From positions 104,165 through 168,164 of the forward strand of contig NZ_CAJHOB010000008.1 of assembly GCF_905120355.1 (NCBI RefSeq): a stretch of 64,000 nt of DNA. The letters run 5' to 3'. A program made the position numbers and the translations under genes. This document shows, piece by piece, positions 19,356 through 29,196 of the stretch; position 1 is the first letter of the stretch, and each line of letters begins with the position of its first letter. Origin of the DNA: Azonexus hydrophilus. GTDB taxonomy: Bacteria > Pseudomonadota > Gammaproteobacteria > Burkholderiales > Rhodocyclaceae. The notes beneath the pieces were generated by a model, which was not told where the DNA came from, did not search any database, and saw nothing but the letters and a program-made list of their open reading frames with translations.

Positions 19356-21548
19356 TCAGTTCAGACTCATCTTGTCCGAAATGATGCGCGGGGTAATGAA
19401 GACCAGCAATTCCCGCCGTTTGGAATCTTCCTTGCGGTACTTGAACAACCAGCCGAGGGCCGGAATATCGCCCAGCAGCGGCACTTTCTCAACATTGCGC
19501 TGGGTATCGGTGATGAACACACCACCAATCACCACCGTGCCGCCGTTATCGACCACCACGTTGGTCTCGACGATGGAGCTCTTGATCGGCGGGTTGGCAT
19601 AACCATTGAGCACGACCGCCTTGGTCCAGTCAGCCTCTTCCTTCTTGACGATCAGATTCATGCTCACCGTGCCTTCCGGCGTGATCTGCGGCACCACTTC
19701 CAGGGACAACTTGGCCGCCTTGAAGTTGACCGTCGCCGTGCTGGTCCCACCGGAGCTTTGCAACGTCACGTAGGGAATTTCCGTACCGTCTTCGATCTTC
19801 GCCTTGACATTGTTCGCCGTCACCACGCGTGGGCTGGAAACCACCTTACCCAAGCCATCTCCTTCCATCGCCGCGATTTCCAGGTTGAGAATGCGGGTGA
19901 GAGAGGAGTTGAATAGGGAAAGAGCTAGGTTGCCACCTTTAGCCGGCAGGGGAAGATTGGTTCCTGCCATTGCAGCCTGTGTCAGCAGCGTTGTCGGTTG
20001 AGTCACCCCAATATCAGTCACCTTGGACATATCAATCTGACTGGGAGAAAGCTTGCCACCCACAACACCCCAGTGAGAATTTCCAAGATTTGACGCACGC
20101 GAATTGGTCAACCCAAGTTTCGCTCCTATTTCTCGCTGGAAACTATCCTGCGCCTCAACAATCCGCGCCTCAATCAGCACTTGGCGCGCGCCAACATCAA
20201 TAGTCTTGATAAAGGCACGAATTTCTTCCAGCTTGGTCGGAATATCCGAGACGAACAGGATGTTCGACTGCTTGTCCGCCACCGCACTGCCACGCTTGCT
20301 GAGAATGCGCTGGGAAGCGCTGCTCCCCGCTTCGGCCTCCGAAGCCCCACCGGGGCCAGCCAGCAAGGCGGCGACTTCACCCGCCTTCTGGTAATTGAGC
20401 GCAAACTGCTCGGTCTGCAACGGCTCCAGTTCGCGGATCTGCTGGCGCGATTCGAAATCGAGTTTTTCACGCGTCGCAATTTCATCGCGCGGGGCGATCA
20501 TGATGATGTTGCCCTTCTTGCGCATGTCCAGCCCTTTTTGCTGGAAAATGATGTCGATCACCTGATCCGCCGGCACATCCTTCAGCACCAGGGTGGTCGT
20601 TCCGGTCACCGTTTCGCTGATCACTGCGTTCAGGCCCAGCTCCTCCGCCATCAGACGCAGCAGGGCGCGCACATCACCATTCTGGTAATTGATGCTGACA
20701 CGCGGTCCCTGGTAGCCGATCTTGGTCCCTTGCACCAGCTTGTTCGGATCCTCGACGATCTGTTTGACTTCGACGATGAACTGGTTATCTGCCTGATAGG
20801 CATTGTGTTCCCAGGCGCCCTTGGGCGAAATCGTCAGGCGGGTGTTCTGCCCCACCGGCTTCGTTTCCACCGCCAGCACCGGGGTGGCGAAATCGGTCAC
20901 GTCGAGCTTGCGCCGCAGGTTTTCCGGCAAGGTGGTCTTGATGAAATCGACTACCAGATTCGCACCTTGCTTACGGATGTCGATTGCAGTGCCCGGATCG
21001 CTCAGATCCACCACAACACGCCCTTCGCCATCCTTGCCACGGCGGAACACCAGATCACGCACCGCATGCCCGGTACTCAGCGGGTTGGCTTCCTGGAAGC
21101 GCTGGCTGCGCTCGGCAGCCACATCATTGACGCGTTCAATCGGCGTCAAGGTGACGTACAGCGAGTTGCCATCGACCCGGGTGTTGTAGTTCATCGAGCG
21201 TACCAGGTTGAGCACCACCCGGGTCTTGTCGCCGACCTGGACCACGTTCAGGCTGCGCAGATCACCTTCATTCACCTGTTGCGTGTTCTTACCCAGAGCG
21301 TTCACCGTACCCAGAAAATCAAGTGCCACCTTGGGCGGATTGGACACCGCAAAACTCGCCGGAGGAGACGCCATGTGTTTGTTGAGATCGATCTTGATGG
21401 CGATCTCGTTGCCGTTACGCGACGTATTGATGGCCTCGATTGCATTGGCGTTGGCACTTGCCGTGGCCTTGGCCTCCTCCGCCTGCGCGCCGGAAACCAG
21501 CGCGGCGCAACCCATCCAGGCTGCGACTGCATATTTAACCCATTTCAT
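19356..21548 (-). CDS. pilQ: Type IV pilus secretin PilQ
   Basis: 730 residues with a signal peptide (to about AQAEE). AMIN-type domains (~35-265) are followed by an STN/N0 domain (~285-360), a secretin N1-type domain (~375-460) and the secretin core (~500-725). The core ends in the usual RRELLVFITPRII sequence. It forms the outer-membrane channel for the type IV pilus. The start overlaps pilP by four bases. Only one secretin N1 repeat is evident. Confidence 0.96.
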   Translation of the reverse strand: MKWVKYAVAAWMGCAALVSGAQAEEAKATASANANAIEAINTSRNGNEIAIKIDLNKHMASPPASFAVSNPPKVALDFLGTVNALGKNTQQVNEGDLRSLNVVQVGDKTRVVLNLVRSMNYNTRVDGNSLYVTLTPIERVNDVAAERSQRFQEANPLSTGHAVRDLVFRRGKDGEGRVVVDLSDPGTAIDIRKQGANLVVDFIKTTLPENLRRKLDVTDFATPVLAVETKPVGQNTRLTISPKGAWEHNAYQADNQFIVEVKQIVEDPNKLVQGTKIGYQGPRVSINYQNGDVRALLRLMAEELGLNAVISETVTGTTTLVLKDVPADQVIDIIFQQKGLDMRKKGNIIMIAPRDEIATREKLDFESRQQIRELEPLQTEQFALNYQKAGEVAALLAGPGGASEAEAGSSASQRILSKRGSAVADKQSNILFVSDIPTKLEEIRAFIKTIDVGARQVLIEARIVEAQDSFQREIGAKLGLTNSRASNLGNSHWGVVGGKLSPSQIDMSKVTDIGVTQPTTLLTQAAMAGTNLPLPAKGGNLALSLFNSSLTRILNLEIAAMEGDGLGKVVSSPRVVTANNVKAKIEDGTEIPYVTLQSSGGTSTATVNFKAAKLSLEVVPQITPEGTVSMNLIVKKEEADWTKAVVLNGYANPPIKSSIVETNVVVDNGGTVVIGGVFITDTQRNVEKVPLLGDIPALGWLFKYRKEDSKRRELLVFITPRIISDKMSLN

Positions 21549-22102
21549 TGGCTACTCCCCTCCGTGGTCTGCAGGTGCAACGAACTCTGCCGTTCGGTCC
21601 ATTCGCCCGCAGAATCCTGAATTAATTCACGTAATTTCACTTCATTTTCAGTGACTTGCGTCACCATCCCGAAATCCAGGCCGATATAGTCACCCACCTT
21701 GACCTGGCGGACGTTGTCTTCGTATTTGATGACGGCAAGCGGCTGATTATTGACAACCAGACGACCGATCATGGTCAAAGACTCCAGCGGATATTTCTCC
21801 AGCACGCTGTTACGCAGATCGCGCGCCTCGAAATCAGGCTGGAACTGACCGGCATTGCCGGCCCCCTGCCCGCGCCGCGAAGTCGGTTCGATCTTGCTAC
21901 TCTGGAAAGGATCGACCTGATCTGCAACTTCGTAAGGAATCGGCTCGTAGGGTTTGACTTCGGGCAAGGGGTCGACCCGGCCGCGCAAATCACGACTGTT
22001 TTCTTCCATCCACAGCCGCAGGTCATCATGCTCGCCGCCAGCACAGGCTGCCAGCAGCAGGCTCATGATCAGGCCAAGGGCTGGCACAAGTGTTTTCTTC
22101 AC
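21545..22102 (-). CDS. pilP: Type IV pilus lipoprotein PilP
   Basis: 185 residues with lipobox LLAAC. The N-terminal half is disordered and binds PilN/PilO in known systems. The C-terminal beta-domain (LESLTMIGRL, VKVGDYIG) contacts PilQ. ATGA overlaps at both ends show tight coupling within pilMNOPQ. Confidence 0.94.
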   Translation of the reverse strand: MKKTLVPALGLIMSLLLAACAGGEHDDLRLWMEENSRDLRGRVDPLPEVKPYEPIPYEVADQVDPFQSSKIEPTSRRGQGAGNAGQFQPDFEARDLRNSVLEKYPLESLTMIGRLVVNNQPLAVIKYEDNVRQVKVGDYIGLDFGMVTQVTENEVKLRELIQDSAGEWTERQSSLHLQTTEGSSQ

Positions 22103-22776
22103 TTTTTCGCCCCTTTCTTTTCATTCTGTTTCTGCTGTGCAACTTCCTCGTCATCAAGGTAACGGAAGGTTTTCACCGTGGCATCCAGCGTCAGGGCGCC
22201 GCCCTTGACTGGCGCAATGGCGATCCCGTTAAGGGTCACGATGCGTGGCAATTTGCCGATATCCGCAGCAAAGGCACCGATATCATGGTACGGCCCGTTG
22301 ATTTTCACCGTGACAGGCAATTCCGCATAAAAATCCTTCGCCTGTTCGGCGGAGGGACGGAACAGCTCAAACTGCAGGCCACGCCCCAGGCCAGCCTGGT
22401 TGACCTCGATCAGCAGGGCCTCCATCTCGGATTTGTTCGGCAACTGCTTGAGTAGCGCACCAAAAGAACGGTCAATTTCGGCGAGTTGCTGCACATAGAG
22501 ATCCAGATTCACCGCCTGCCGTTTCTTCACGAGGTACTGGTCTTTCAGGGTTTGTTCCTCGGTTTCAGCCGTCGTCAGGGTCGTCAGTTGCGCATCCCAC
22601 AGGAACCACCAACCACCGACCAGCAGCAGCAAGAGGAAACCAATCAGGATGACGATTTTTGGAACCAGCGGCCAGGCGCCCGGATCATTTGGATTCAGGT
22701 GACGAAAGTCTTCAAGCACGGCCTGAATATCGATTTTCCCCAAAGTTTCCTTGAGCCCAGGAGATTTGTTACTCAT
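22099..22776 (-). CDS. pilO: Type IV pilus inner-membrane protein PilO
   Basis: 225 residues. A single transmembrane helix lies at ~43-62, preceded by a cytoplasmic stretch. It is followed by a coiled coil (~70-125) and a ferredoxin-like periplasmic domain with the LPVTVKINGPYHDIG strand. It pairs with PilN in the alignment complex. The last residues are Lys-rich. Confidence 0.94.
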   Translation of the reverse strand: MSNKSPGLKETLGKIDIQAVLEDFRHLNPNDPGAWPLVPKIVILIGFLLLLLVGGWWFLWDAQLTTLTTAETEEQTLKDQYLVKKRQAVNLDLYVQQLAEIDRSFGALLKQLPNKSEMEALLIEVNQAGLGRGLQFELFRPSAEQAKDFYAELPVTVKINGPYHDIGAFAADIGKLPRIVTLNGIAIAPVKGGALTLDATVKTFRYLDDEEVAQQKQNEKKGAKK

Positions 22777-23348
22777 TTTGCCTTCTCCCCGGTATTCTCG
22801 TCAGCAGCGGCTCGCGTCAAGCTGAAGCTCATGGAAAATTCGTTGACCCGCCGCCCATCCAGAACCACCGCCTTGGTTTCGATCAGTATCGGCTGCTCCA
22901 GCCACGGCGACGCCTCGAGATTACGCATCAGCGCGGAAACGCGCGCGTTCGATTGCGCATAACCCGCGATATTCACCTTGAGCCCGTCCTGCTTGAGCGA
23001 TTTGAGATACACACCTTCCGGCACCTGTTGCGTCAATTCACTCAACAGATAGACGGTTTCGCCGCGATCACGCTGCAGATCTTCGATAACCTTTTTGCGC
23101 GCCAGCAGCGCGTTGGTTTTTTCCCGCAGTTGCTTGATTTCTTCCAGCTGCTTGTCCAGCACCGCAATTTCCTGCTTGAGGAAATCATTCTTTCGGTTCT
23201 GCTGCTCGATCTGCGTTTCGATCAGGGTGTAGACCGCGAAAATAATGACTGCCGCGAGCAATGCCACCAAGCCAAAAAGCACATAGAACTGCTCACGCCG
23301 GGCCTTTTTAGCCGCCTCACGGTGCGGCAACAGGTTGATCCGTATCAT
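22773..23348 (-). CDS. pilN: Type IV pilus inner-membrane protein PilN
   Basis: 191 residues. It begins with MIRINLLPHRE, the conserved cytoplasmic motif that docks into PilM. A transmembrane helix (~22-42), a coiled coil (~45-90) and a periplasmic domain follow. Four-base overlaps link it with pilM and pilO. Confidence 0.95.
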   Translation of the reverse strand: MIRINLLPHREAAKKARREQFYVLFGLVALLAAVIIFAVYTLIETQIEQQNRKNDFLKQEIAVLDKQLEEIKQLREKTNALLARKKVIEDLQRDRGETVYLLSELTQQVPEGVYLKSLKQDGLKVNIAGYAQSNARVSALMRNLEASPWLEQPILIETKAVVLDGRRVNEFSMSFSLTRAAADENTGEKAK

Positions 23349-24433
23349 GCTGTATCAAACCTCCGCAAGGCCAGACCGCAGGCCACCATCAAAGCCGACG
23401 CATCGGTCAGCAGCGCACGGGCGCGTACCCGGTCGGACAGCACCATATTGGCAAATGGGTTCGCCACCAGAGTATCGAACTGGGTGCGGGTCGCCACCAC
23501 TTCATCAACGCCGTGAATGGAAGCACAGCCACCGGCAAGCACGATGTGGTCAACCTTGCTGAACTGAGTGGACGTGAAGAAGAACTGCAGGGCACGAGAA
23601 ACTTCAAGCGCCAGGTTCTCCATGAACGGCACCAGCAGTTCGGCCTCATAACCTTCCGGCAGATTGCCGGTGCGTTTGGCCGCTTCAGCTTCTTCCTGGT
23701 TCATGCCGTAATGGCGGGCAATATCCTGTGTCAGCTGGCCACCGCCAAAAGCCTGCTCACGGGCATACACCTGTTGTCCATTCTTCAGGACCGTCAGATG
23801 CATGGCGCTGGCGCCAATATCAACCAGGGCCACAATCTGATCCTTGCCACCATCGGGCAACTGCCGCTCGACCAGTTCAAAGGCAGCCAGCTTGGCCAGC
23901 GAATCAACATCCACCACCAGCACCTTCAGCCCGGAAGCTTCCGCTGCCGCCACCCGGTCTTCGACACGTTCTTTCTTGGAAGCTGCGATCAGCACTTCCA
24001 CCTCGTCAGGCATCGACGGTGCGGGGCCGATGATCTGGTAATCGAGATTGACATCGTCCAGCGGAAAAGGAATGTACTGGTTGGCTTCGGTTTCCACCTG
24101 CACCTCCAGCTCTTCCTCGCGCAAGCCAGCCGCGACAATGATCTTCTTGGTGATCACGGCAGATGCCGGCAATGCCATGGCGACGTTGCGCGTGGATGTA
24201 CCCAGGCGTTTCCACGCCCGCTTGATGGCATCAACTACCGCATCGAGATTAGTGATATTGCCGTCGGTGACGGAATCCTTCGGCAACACTTCAATGGCGT
24301 AGCGCTCGACGCGATAGCCATCTTTCCCATTGGCAGCAAGCTCGACGAATTTGACCGCGGACGAACTAATGTCCAGACCAAGCAGAGTGCGCGCCTTGGG
24401 ATTTAAGAAAGCGGAGATATCGAAACCCACCAC
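23345..24433 (-). CDS. pilM: Type IV pilus assembly ATPase-like protein PilM
   Basis: 362 residues of the FtsA/actin-like fold. The phosphate-binding segment GLDISSSAVKFVEL is at the start and a second nucleotide element lies in ALVDIGASAMHLTV. It is the cytoplasmic partner of PilN and the first gene of the operon, divergent from the PBP1A gene, the standard order in Gammaproteobacteria and Betaproteobacteria. The minus-strand sequence just upstream is AT-rich and probably holds the operon promoter, but I could not fix a clear -35/-10 pair. Confidence 0.95.
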   Translation of the reverse strand: MVGFDISAFLNPKARTLLGLDISSSAVKFVELAANGKDGYRVERYAIEVLPKDSVTDGNITNLDAVVDAIKRAWKRLGTSTRNVAMALPASAVITKKIIVAAGLREEELEVQVETEANQYIPFPLDDVNLDYQIIGPAPSMPDEVEVLIAASKKERVEDRVAAAEASGLKVLVVDVDSLAKLAAFELVERQLPDGGKDQIVALVDIGASAMHLTVLKNGQQVYAREQAFGGGQLTQDIARHYGMNQEEAEAAKRTGNLPEGYEAELLVPFMENLALEVSRALQFFFTSTQFSKVDHIVLAGGCASIHGVDEVVATRTQFDTLVANPFANMVLSDRVRARALLTDASALMVACGLALRRFDTA

Positions 24434-24529
24434 ACCCCCAAAAAAATACTTATAGATTACGAGGTTAGAAACAAAAGCAATAATTCACTTGAGATGCTAA
24501 CAGCAACTTTGAAGGACTGTAAAGCACTT

Positions 24530-24559
24530 TTGGGCCGCCCTGAAGCCCGGGCGTATAAT
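24530..24559 (+). promoter_or_regulatory. Putative sigma-70 promoter of the PBP1A gene
   Basis: A perfect -10 hexamer TATAAT at 24554-24559 is preceded at 18 bp by TTGGGC (24530-24535). Transcription would start about 28 bases before the ATG at 24594. The intergenic region 24434-24593 is shared with the divergent pilM. Confidence 0.6.
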
Positions 24560-24593
24560 TCGGCCACACTTTTCTTCCTGACGCCAGTCCAGT

Positions 24594-26960
24594 ATGCCCT
24601 TCGCCCTGCGCATCCTCATCATTTATCCCCTGCTTGCCATTCTCGGTCTGGCCGCGGTTGCTGTTGCCATCGTCGCCATCATCATTGCGCTTGCCTACCC
24701 CAACCTGCCATCGCTGGGCGTACTGACCGACTATCATCCCAAGATTCCCATGCGAATTTACACCGCAGACGGTTTCCTGATGGGTGAATTTGGCGAAGAA
24801 CGTCGTGCCGTCGTCGCCATTGATGCGGTCCCCACCGTGATGAAGCAGGCCATCCTGGCGGCAGAAGATGACCGCTTCTACCAGCACATTGGCATAGACT
24901 ACATGGGCATCCTGCGCGCGGCAAGCGCCAATCTGCTGCGCGGTTCGAAAACACAGGGCGCCTCCACCATCACGCAGCAAGTGGCGCGCAACTTTTTCCT
25001 GACCACGGAGAAGACCTATACCCGCAAGCTCTACGAAGCACTGCTATCACTCAAGATCGAGAGCAGCTTGAGCAAGGACCAGATTCTGGAGCTTTACATC
25101 AACCAGATCTTCCTCGGCCAACGGGCTTACGGTTTTGCCGCTGCCGCCCAGATTTACTTCGGCAAACCGCTGGCACAAATTTCCATCGCTGAAGCAGCCA
25201 TGCTGGCCGGGCTACCCAAAGCCCCCTCCGCCTATAACCCTATCGCCAACCCACGCCGGGCGAGAATTCGCCAAGAGTACGTGCTGCGACGCATGCGCGA
25301 GCTCAATTACATCAATTCGGCACAATATGAAGCGGCATTAAAAGAGCCCCTGATCATCAAGCGCGAGCTCTCGGAGTATGCCGTGCATGCAGAATATGCA
25401 GCTGAGATGGCCCGCCAGATCGCTGCCGACAGCTTTCCCGAGAACGCCTATACCGCAGGCATCAAGGTGTACACCACCCTGGTCAAGGCCGAACAGGAAG
25501 CCGCATACCAGGCTCTACGCAAAGGCGTTCTTGATTATGACCGGCGCAATGGCTACCGGGGCGCCGAAGCCTACCTTGACCTCAAAGACATCAACTCCGA
25601 TCAGGACGAAGCCATCGATGTCCTGCTGCAAGACATCAGCGATGCCGGCGACCTGCGCCCAGCCCTGGTGCTGGCCGCCGACAGCAAGGAGATCCGCGCC
25701 TACATCAAGGGCGGCGAAAACATCACCCTGCGCGGAGACAGCCTGAAATTTGCGGCCCGCATGCTCGACAACCAGGCGCCGCCAAACAAGCGCCTACGCC
25801 GTGGCGCGATCATGCGCCTACTCAAGAACGATAAAGGAGAGTGGCAGATCAGCCAATTGCCCGAAGTTGAAGCCGCCTTTGTCGCCCTCTCGCCACAAGA
25901 CGGAAGCATTCGCGCCCTGGTCGGTGGTTTTGACTTCAACCGCAACATGTTCAACCATGTCACGCAAGCCTGGCGGCAACCCGGTTCGAGTTTCAAACCC
26001 TTCATCTATTCCGCCGCCCTGGAAAAAGGTTTCCACCCTGGCAGCGTAGTGGCTGACGAACCATTGGTGGTTTCCGCGGGCGAAACCGGCTCGCAGGCCT
26101 GGGAGCCGAAAAACTACGACGGCAAGTACGATGGCCCGATGAGCATGCGCACCGGATTGATGAAATCGAAAAACATGGTTTCGATCCGTATCCTGCAGGC
26201 CATCGGTACCCGCTACGCGCAAGACTATGTCACCCGCTTCGGTTTCGACGCCGACAAACATCCGCCCTACCTGACCATGGCCCTGGGCGCCGGGTCGGTA
26301 ACCGCCTGGCAGATGGCCGCTGCCAACGCCGTGTTCGCCAACGGTGGTTTCCGTATCACGCCGCATATCGTCAAGGAAATTCACGACAACAAGAACAAGG
26401 TAATCGCCAACAGCGCCGTGCCCAAGGCTGGCGACGAAAACATCCGCGCCATTGACCCGCGCAACGCTTGGCTGATGGACTCAATGCTGCGTGACGTCAC
26501 CCTCTTCGGTACGGCAGCCCGCGCCTCGGCGCAGCTCAAACGACGCGATCTGGCAGGAAAAACGGGCACCACCAATGATTATTACGACGCCTGGTTCTGT
26601 GGCTACCAGGCCACGGTCGCCGGTTGCGCCTGGATGGGGTACGACCAGCCGAAAAAACTGGGCAGCCGGGAAACCGGCGGCGTCGCCGCATTGCCCATCT
26701 GGATCGCATACATGCAGACGGCTCTACGCGGCGTTCCAGAGCAGATCCCGAGCCCCCCCAGCGGCCTCACCGCACCACCGGGCGGTGACGGTCGCAGTCT
26801 GATGTACACCGAAAATCTACCGCTGCTGCACTCAGATGAGTCGCCGGCAGGCGAACCGGGGGCAGCCCTCCCGGAAGAACGCAAAGCCCCTGCGGCACAA
26901 GCCGTCGGCATCGTCCCTGCCAGCACCGCCGACCTGCCGAGCAGTTACGACCGGCACTGA
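24594..26960 (+). CDS. mrcA: Penicillin-binding protein 1A
   Basis: 788 residues. A short cytoplasmic tail and membrane helix (~5-35) precede the GT51 glycosyltransferase (~55-230, with EDDRFYQHIGID and STITQQVARNFF). An OB-like insert and the transpeptidase follow: SxxK in PGSSFKPF, SxN in KSKNMVS, KTG in AGKTGTTND. It polymerises and cross-links peptidoglycan. The C-terminal ~60 residues are Pro/Ala-rich. Its divergent position next to pilM is conserved in Gammaproteobacteria and Betaproteobacteria. Confidence 0.96.
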   Translation: MPFALRILIIYPLLAILGLAAVAVAIVAIIIALAYPNLPSLGVLTDYHPKIPMRIYTADGFLMGEFGEERRAVVAIDAVPTVMKQAILAAEDDRFYQHIGIDYMGILRAASANLLRGSKTQGASTITQQVARNFFLTTEKTYTRKLYEALLSLKIESSLSKDQILELYINQIFLGQRAYGFAAAAQIYFGKPLAQISIAEAAMLAGLPKAPSAYNPIANPRRARIRQEYVLRRMRELNYINSAQYEAALKEPLIIKRELSEYAVHAEYAAEMARQIAADSFPENAYTAGIKVYTTLVKAEQEAAYQALRKGVLDYDRRNGYRGAEAYLDLKDINSDQDEAIDVLLQDISDAGDLRPALVLAADSKEIRAYIKGGENITLRGDSLKFAARMLDNQAPPNKRLRRGAIMRLLKNDKGEWQISQLPEVEAAFVALSPQDGSIRALVGGFDFNRNMFNHVTQAWRQPGSSFKPFIYSAALEKGFHPGSVVADEPLVVSAGETGSQAWEPKNYDGKYDGPMSMRTGLMKSKNMVSIRILQAIGTRYAQDYVTRFGFDADKHPPYLTMALGAGSVTAWQMAAANAVFANGGFRITPHIVKEIHDNKNKVIANSAVPKAGDENIRAIDPRNAWLMDSMLRDVTLFGTAARASAQLKRRDLAGKTGTTNDYYDAWFCGYQATVAGCAWMGYDQPKKLGSRETGGVAALPIWIAYMQTALRGVPEQIPSPPSGLTAPPGGDGRSLMYTENLPLLHSDESPAGEPGAALPEERKAPAAQAVGIVPASTADLPSSYDRH

Positions 26961-26963
26961 CGG

Positions 26964-27281
26964 TCAGGTCAGGCGCACCACTTCTCCGCTCTGCTGGGTC
27001 AGCAGAGCGGCAAGTTTCTGCAACAGCTCGGCGCCGTCGCGCGTATCGACCCACACGCCGTCCTGCAACCGAAAATGGAAACCGCCCGCGCGCGCGGCCA
27101 CCCAGATTTCCCGATTAACCGCGTGCCGGTTGATGATCACCACGCTATCGTCCGGACAGGTGATTTCGAGATTTCCACCCGCCAGGCGTTCACAGTCGAG
27201 CGCCTCATGGTTTGCTTCCAGACTGCGTTCGATCCGGGCAAAAATCTGTTCGCTCAGATCGTTGAATTCACGTTCATCCAT
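26964..27281 (-). CDS. cyaY: Frataxin-like iron donor CyaY
   Basis: 105 residues, typical length. Acidic N-terminal helix (MDEREFNDLSEQIFARIE) and the beta-sheet with CPDDSVVIINRH and EIWVAARAGGFHF are the frataxin signature. It modulates Fe-S cluster assembly on IscS. It converges on the PBP1A gene with three bases between stops and diverges from lptM. Confidence 0.93.
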   Translation of the reverse strand: MDEREFNDLSEQIFARIERSLEANHEALDCERLAGGNLEITCPDDSVVIINRHAVNREIWVAARAGGFHFRLQDGVWVDTRDGAELLQKLAALLTQQSGEVVRLT

Positions 27282-27336
27282 GCTGTGCTACCATCCTTTC
27301 CCGTTTTTTACCCTGCGGCTCCGCCGTTACCGTACC

Positions 27337-27516
27337 ATGCTCCGTCTCGTCACCCTCTCACTGGCCCTGGGTCTCGCGGCCTGCGGCATGAAAGGCCCAC
27401 TCGAGTTGCCCCACAGAGCGAGTGCGGCAACCACTGCCAAACCGGCAATTCAGGGCGGCGATGGTAGCACGCCCGCTTCCCCTTCCTCCTCCGCCAGCAA
27501 AGACACCCAACCATGA
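27337..27516 (+). CDS. lptM: LPS translocon-associated lipoprotein LptM (YifL-like)
   Basis: 59 residues. The lipobox is LAAC followed by GMKGPLELP, the hallmark of YifL/LptM. The remainder is a disordered Ala/Ser/Pro-rich tail. In E. coli LptM assists oxidative maturation of LptD. The stop overlaps the lysA start (ATGA), as in many proteobacteria. The start is set by the lipoprotein signal; the open frame extends far upstream. Confidence 0.88.
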   Translation: MLRLVTLSLALGLAACGMKGPLELPHRASAATTAKPAIQGGDGSTPASPSSSASKDTQP

Positions 27517-28772
27517 CTGCCTTCACCCTGCAGAACGGCACATTGCATGCCGAATCCGTCGCCTTGACTCACGTTGCCGAACAATTCGGCACCCCGGCCT
27601 ATGTTTATTCACGCAGCGCGCTCACTGCGGCACTGCAGGAATTTCACGACGTACTCAATGCGCATCCGGCAGGCGCGGGCGCACTGGTCTGTTTCGCCGT
27701 CAAAGCCAATTCCAATCTAGCCATCCTCAATCTGTTCGCACGCCAGGGTGCCGGTTTCGACATTGTCTCCGGCGGTGAACTTCAGCGCGTCCTGGCCGCC
27801 GGTGCCGACCCGCAAAAGATCGTGTTTTCCGGCGTCGGCAAGACCGCAGAGGAAATGCGCCAGGCCCTGGAAGCAGGCATCTTCTGCTTCAACATCGAAT
27901 CCATCCCCGAGCTCGACCGCCTCAACGACATTGCCGGCGAACTGGGCAAGAAGGCTCCCGTCAGCCTGCGGGTCAACCCCAACGTCGATCCCAAAACCCA
28001 CCCCTACATCTCGACCGGCCTGAAAGCGGCCAAATTCGGCGTGGCATACGATGATGCACTGGCGCTTTACCGGCGCGCAGCCGGCTTGGCGAACATCGCC
28101 GTGACCGGTATCGATTGCCACATCGGTTCGCAATTGCTTGACCCTTCGCCCTTCATCGAAGCCCTCGATCGCATCCTGGCCCTGGTCGACCAGCTGGCAG
28201 CTGAAGGCATCCGCATCCACCACGTAGACCTCGGTGGCGGCCTGGGCATCAAGTACCGCGCCGATCAGGTACAGCCGACGGTGGCAGCGTATCTCAACCC
28301 ACTCCTCGACAAACTCAAGGGGCGCGGCCTCAAGGTGGTGCTTGAACCTGGCCGGCGCCTGGTCGGCAACGCGGGCCTGCTGCTGACCCGCATCGAATAC
28401 CTGAAAGCTGGCGAGGAAAAGAACTTTGCCATCATCGATGCCGCCATGAACGACCTCATGCGCCCGGCGCTGTACGAAGCCTGGCACGACATCGTACCGG
28501 TCACACCACGCCCGGGCGTCACCCAGGACTATGACGTCGTCGGCCCCGTCTGCGAGACCGGTGACTTTCTCGGCCAGGCCCGTCCGCTCACGGTGCAGCC
28601 GGGCGATTTGCTAGCCGTCATGTCGGCCGGCGCGTACGGCATGGCAATGGCATCCAACTACAACACCCGCCCGCGCGCGGCAGAAATCATGGTCGATGGC
28701 ACGCAAGTCCATCTGATCCGTGCCCGGGAAAGTGTCGAGCAGTTGTACGCCGGAGAAAAGCTGTTGCCCTGA
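27513..28772 (+). CDS. lysA: Diaminopimelate decarboxylase
   Basis: 419 residues of PLP fold type III. The PLP lysine lies in CFAVKANSNLAIL, the phosphate loop in VDLGGGLGIKY and EPGRRLVGNAG, and the catalytic Cys in GPVCETGDFLG. It makes L-lysine from meso-DAP. Translation is coupled to lptM. hslR starts three bases after the stop. Confidence 0.96.
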   Translation: MTAFTLQNGTLHAESVALTHVAEQFGTPAYVYSRSALTAALQEFHDVLNAHPAGAGALVCFAVKANSNLAILNLFARQGAGFDIVSGGELQRVLAAGADPQKIVFSGVGKTAEEMRQALEAGIFCFNIESIPELDRLNDIAGELGKKAPVSLRVNPNVDPKTHPYISTGLKAAKFGVAYDDALALYRRAAGLANIAVTGIDCHIGSQLLDPSPFIEALDRILALVDQLAAEGIRIHHVDLGGGLGIKYRADQVQPTVAAYLNPLLDKLKGRGLKVVLEPGRRLVGNAGLLLTRIEYLKAGEEKNFAIIDAAMNDLMRPALYEAWHDIVPVTPRPGVTQDYDVVGPVCETGDFLGQARPLTVQPGDLLAVMSAGAYGMAMASNYNTRPRAAEIMVDGTQVHLIRARESVEQLYAGEKLLP

Positions 28773-28775
28773 AGC

Positions 28776-29144
28776 ATGGGCATCCGTATCGACAAATGGC
28801 TCTGGGCTGCGCGCTTCTTCAAGACGCGCGGCCTTGCCTGCGATGCGGTGAGCGGCGGCAAGGTCAAGCTCAATGGCGCCGCCAGCAAACCGGCGCGGGA
28901 GATCAGGGTCGGTGACCGACTGACCATCCACAACGGCGATAACCGTTGGGAGATCAGCGTGCTTGCCCTCTCCGACCAGCGCGGTCCGGCCAGTACAGCG
29001 CGGCTGCTGTACGCGGAAAGCGCCGAGAGCATTGCCGCGCGCGAAGCTGCACAGATGTTGCGTAAGTTCAGCGCCGAACCCGCCGCCAACCGGCATGGCC
29101 GCCCAACTAAACGGGAGCGCCGCCAGCTGGACGACCTGGGCTAG
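28776..29144 (+). CDS. hslR: S4-domain RNA-binding heat-shock protein Hsp15
   Basis: 122 residues. An N-terminal S4 domain (IRIDKWLWAARFFKTRG, GGKVKLNG) is followed by a basic tail (RPTKRERRQLDDLG). This is the Hsp15 layout. In E. coli it binds free 50S subunits carrying a nascent chain. It follows lysA directly. The gap to the convergent regulator (29145-29196) shows no clear terminator. Confidence 0.9.
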   Translation: MGIRIDKWLWAARFFKTRGLACDAVSGGKVKLNGAASKPAREIRVGDRLTIHNGDNRWEISVLALSDQRGPASTARLLYAESAESIAAREAAQMLRKFSAEPAANRHGRPTKRERRQLDDLG

Positions 29145-29196
29145 GCGTTTCCGTCGGGATCATGCAGCAGCCCGCTGCGACCTTGATCCGGCACGC

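Noticed and set aside
20181..21620. 479-codon open frame opposite pilQ
   Set aside because: Antisense shadow; pilQ is unequivocal on the other strand and no ribosome site or domain supports this frame.
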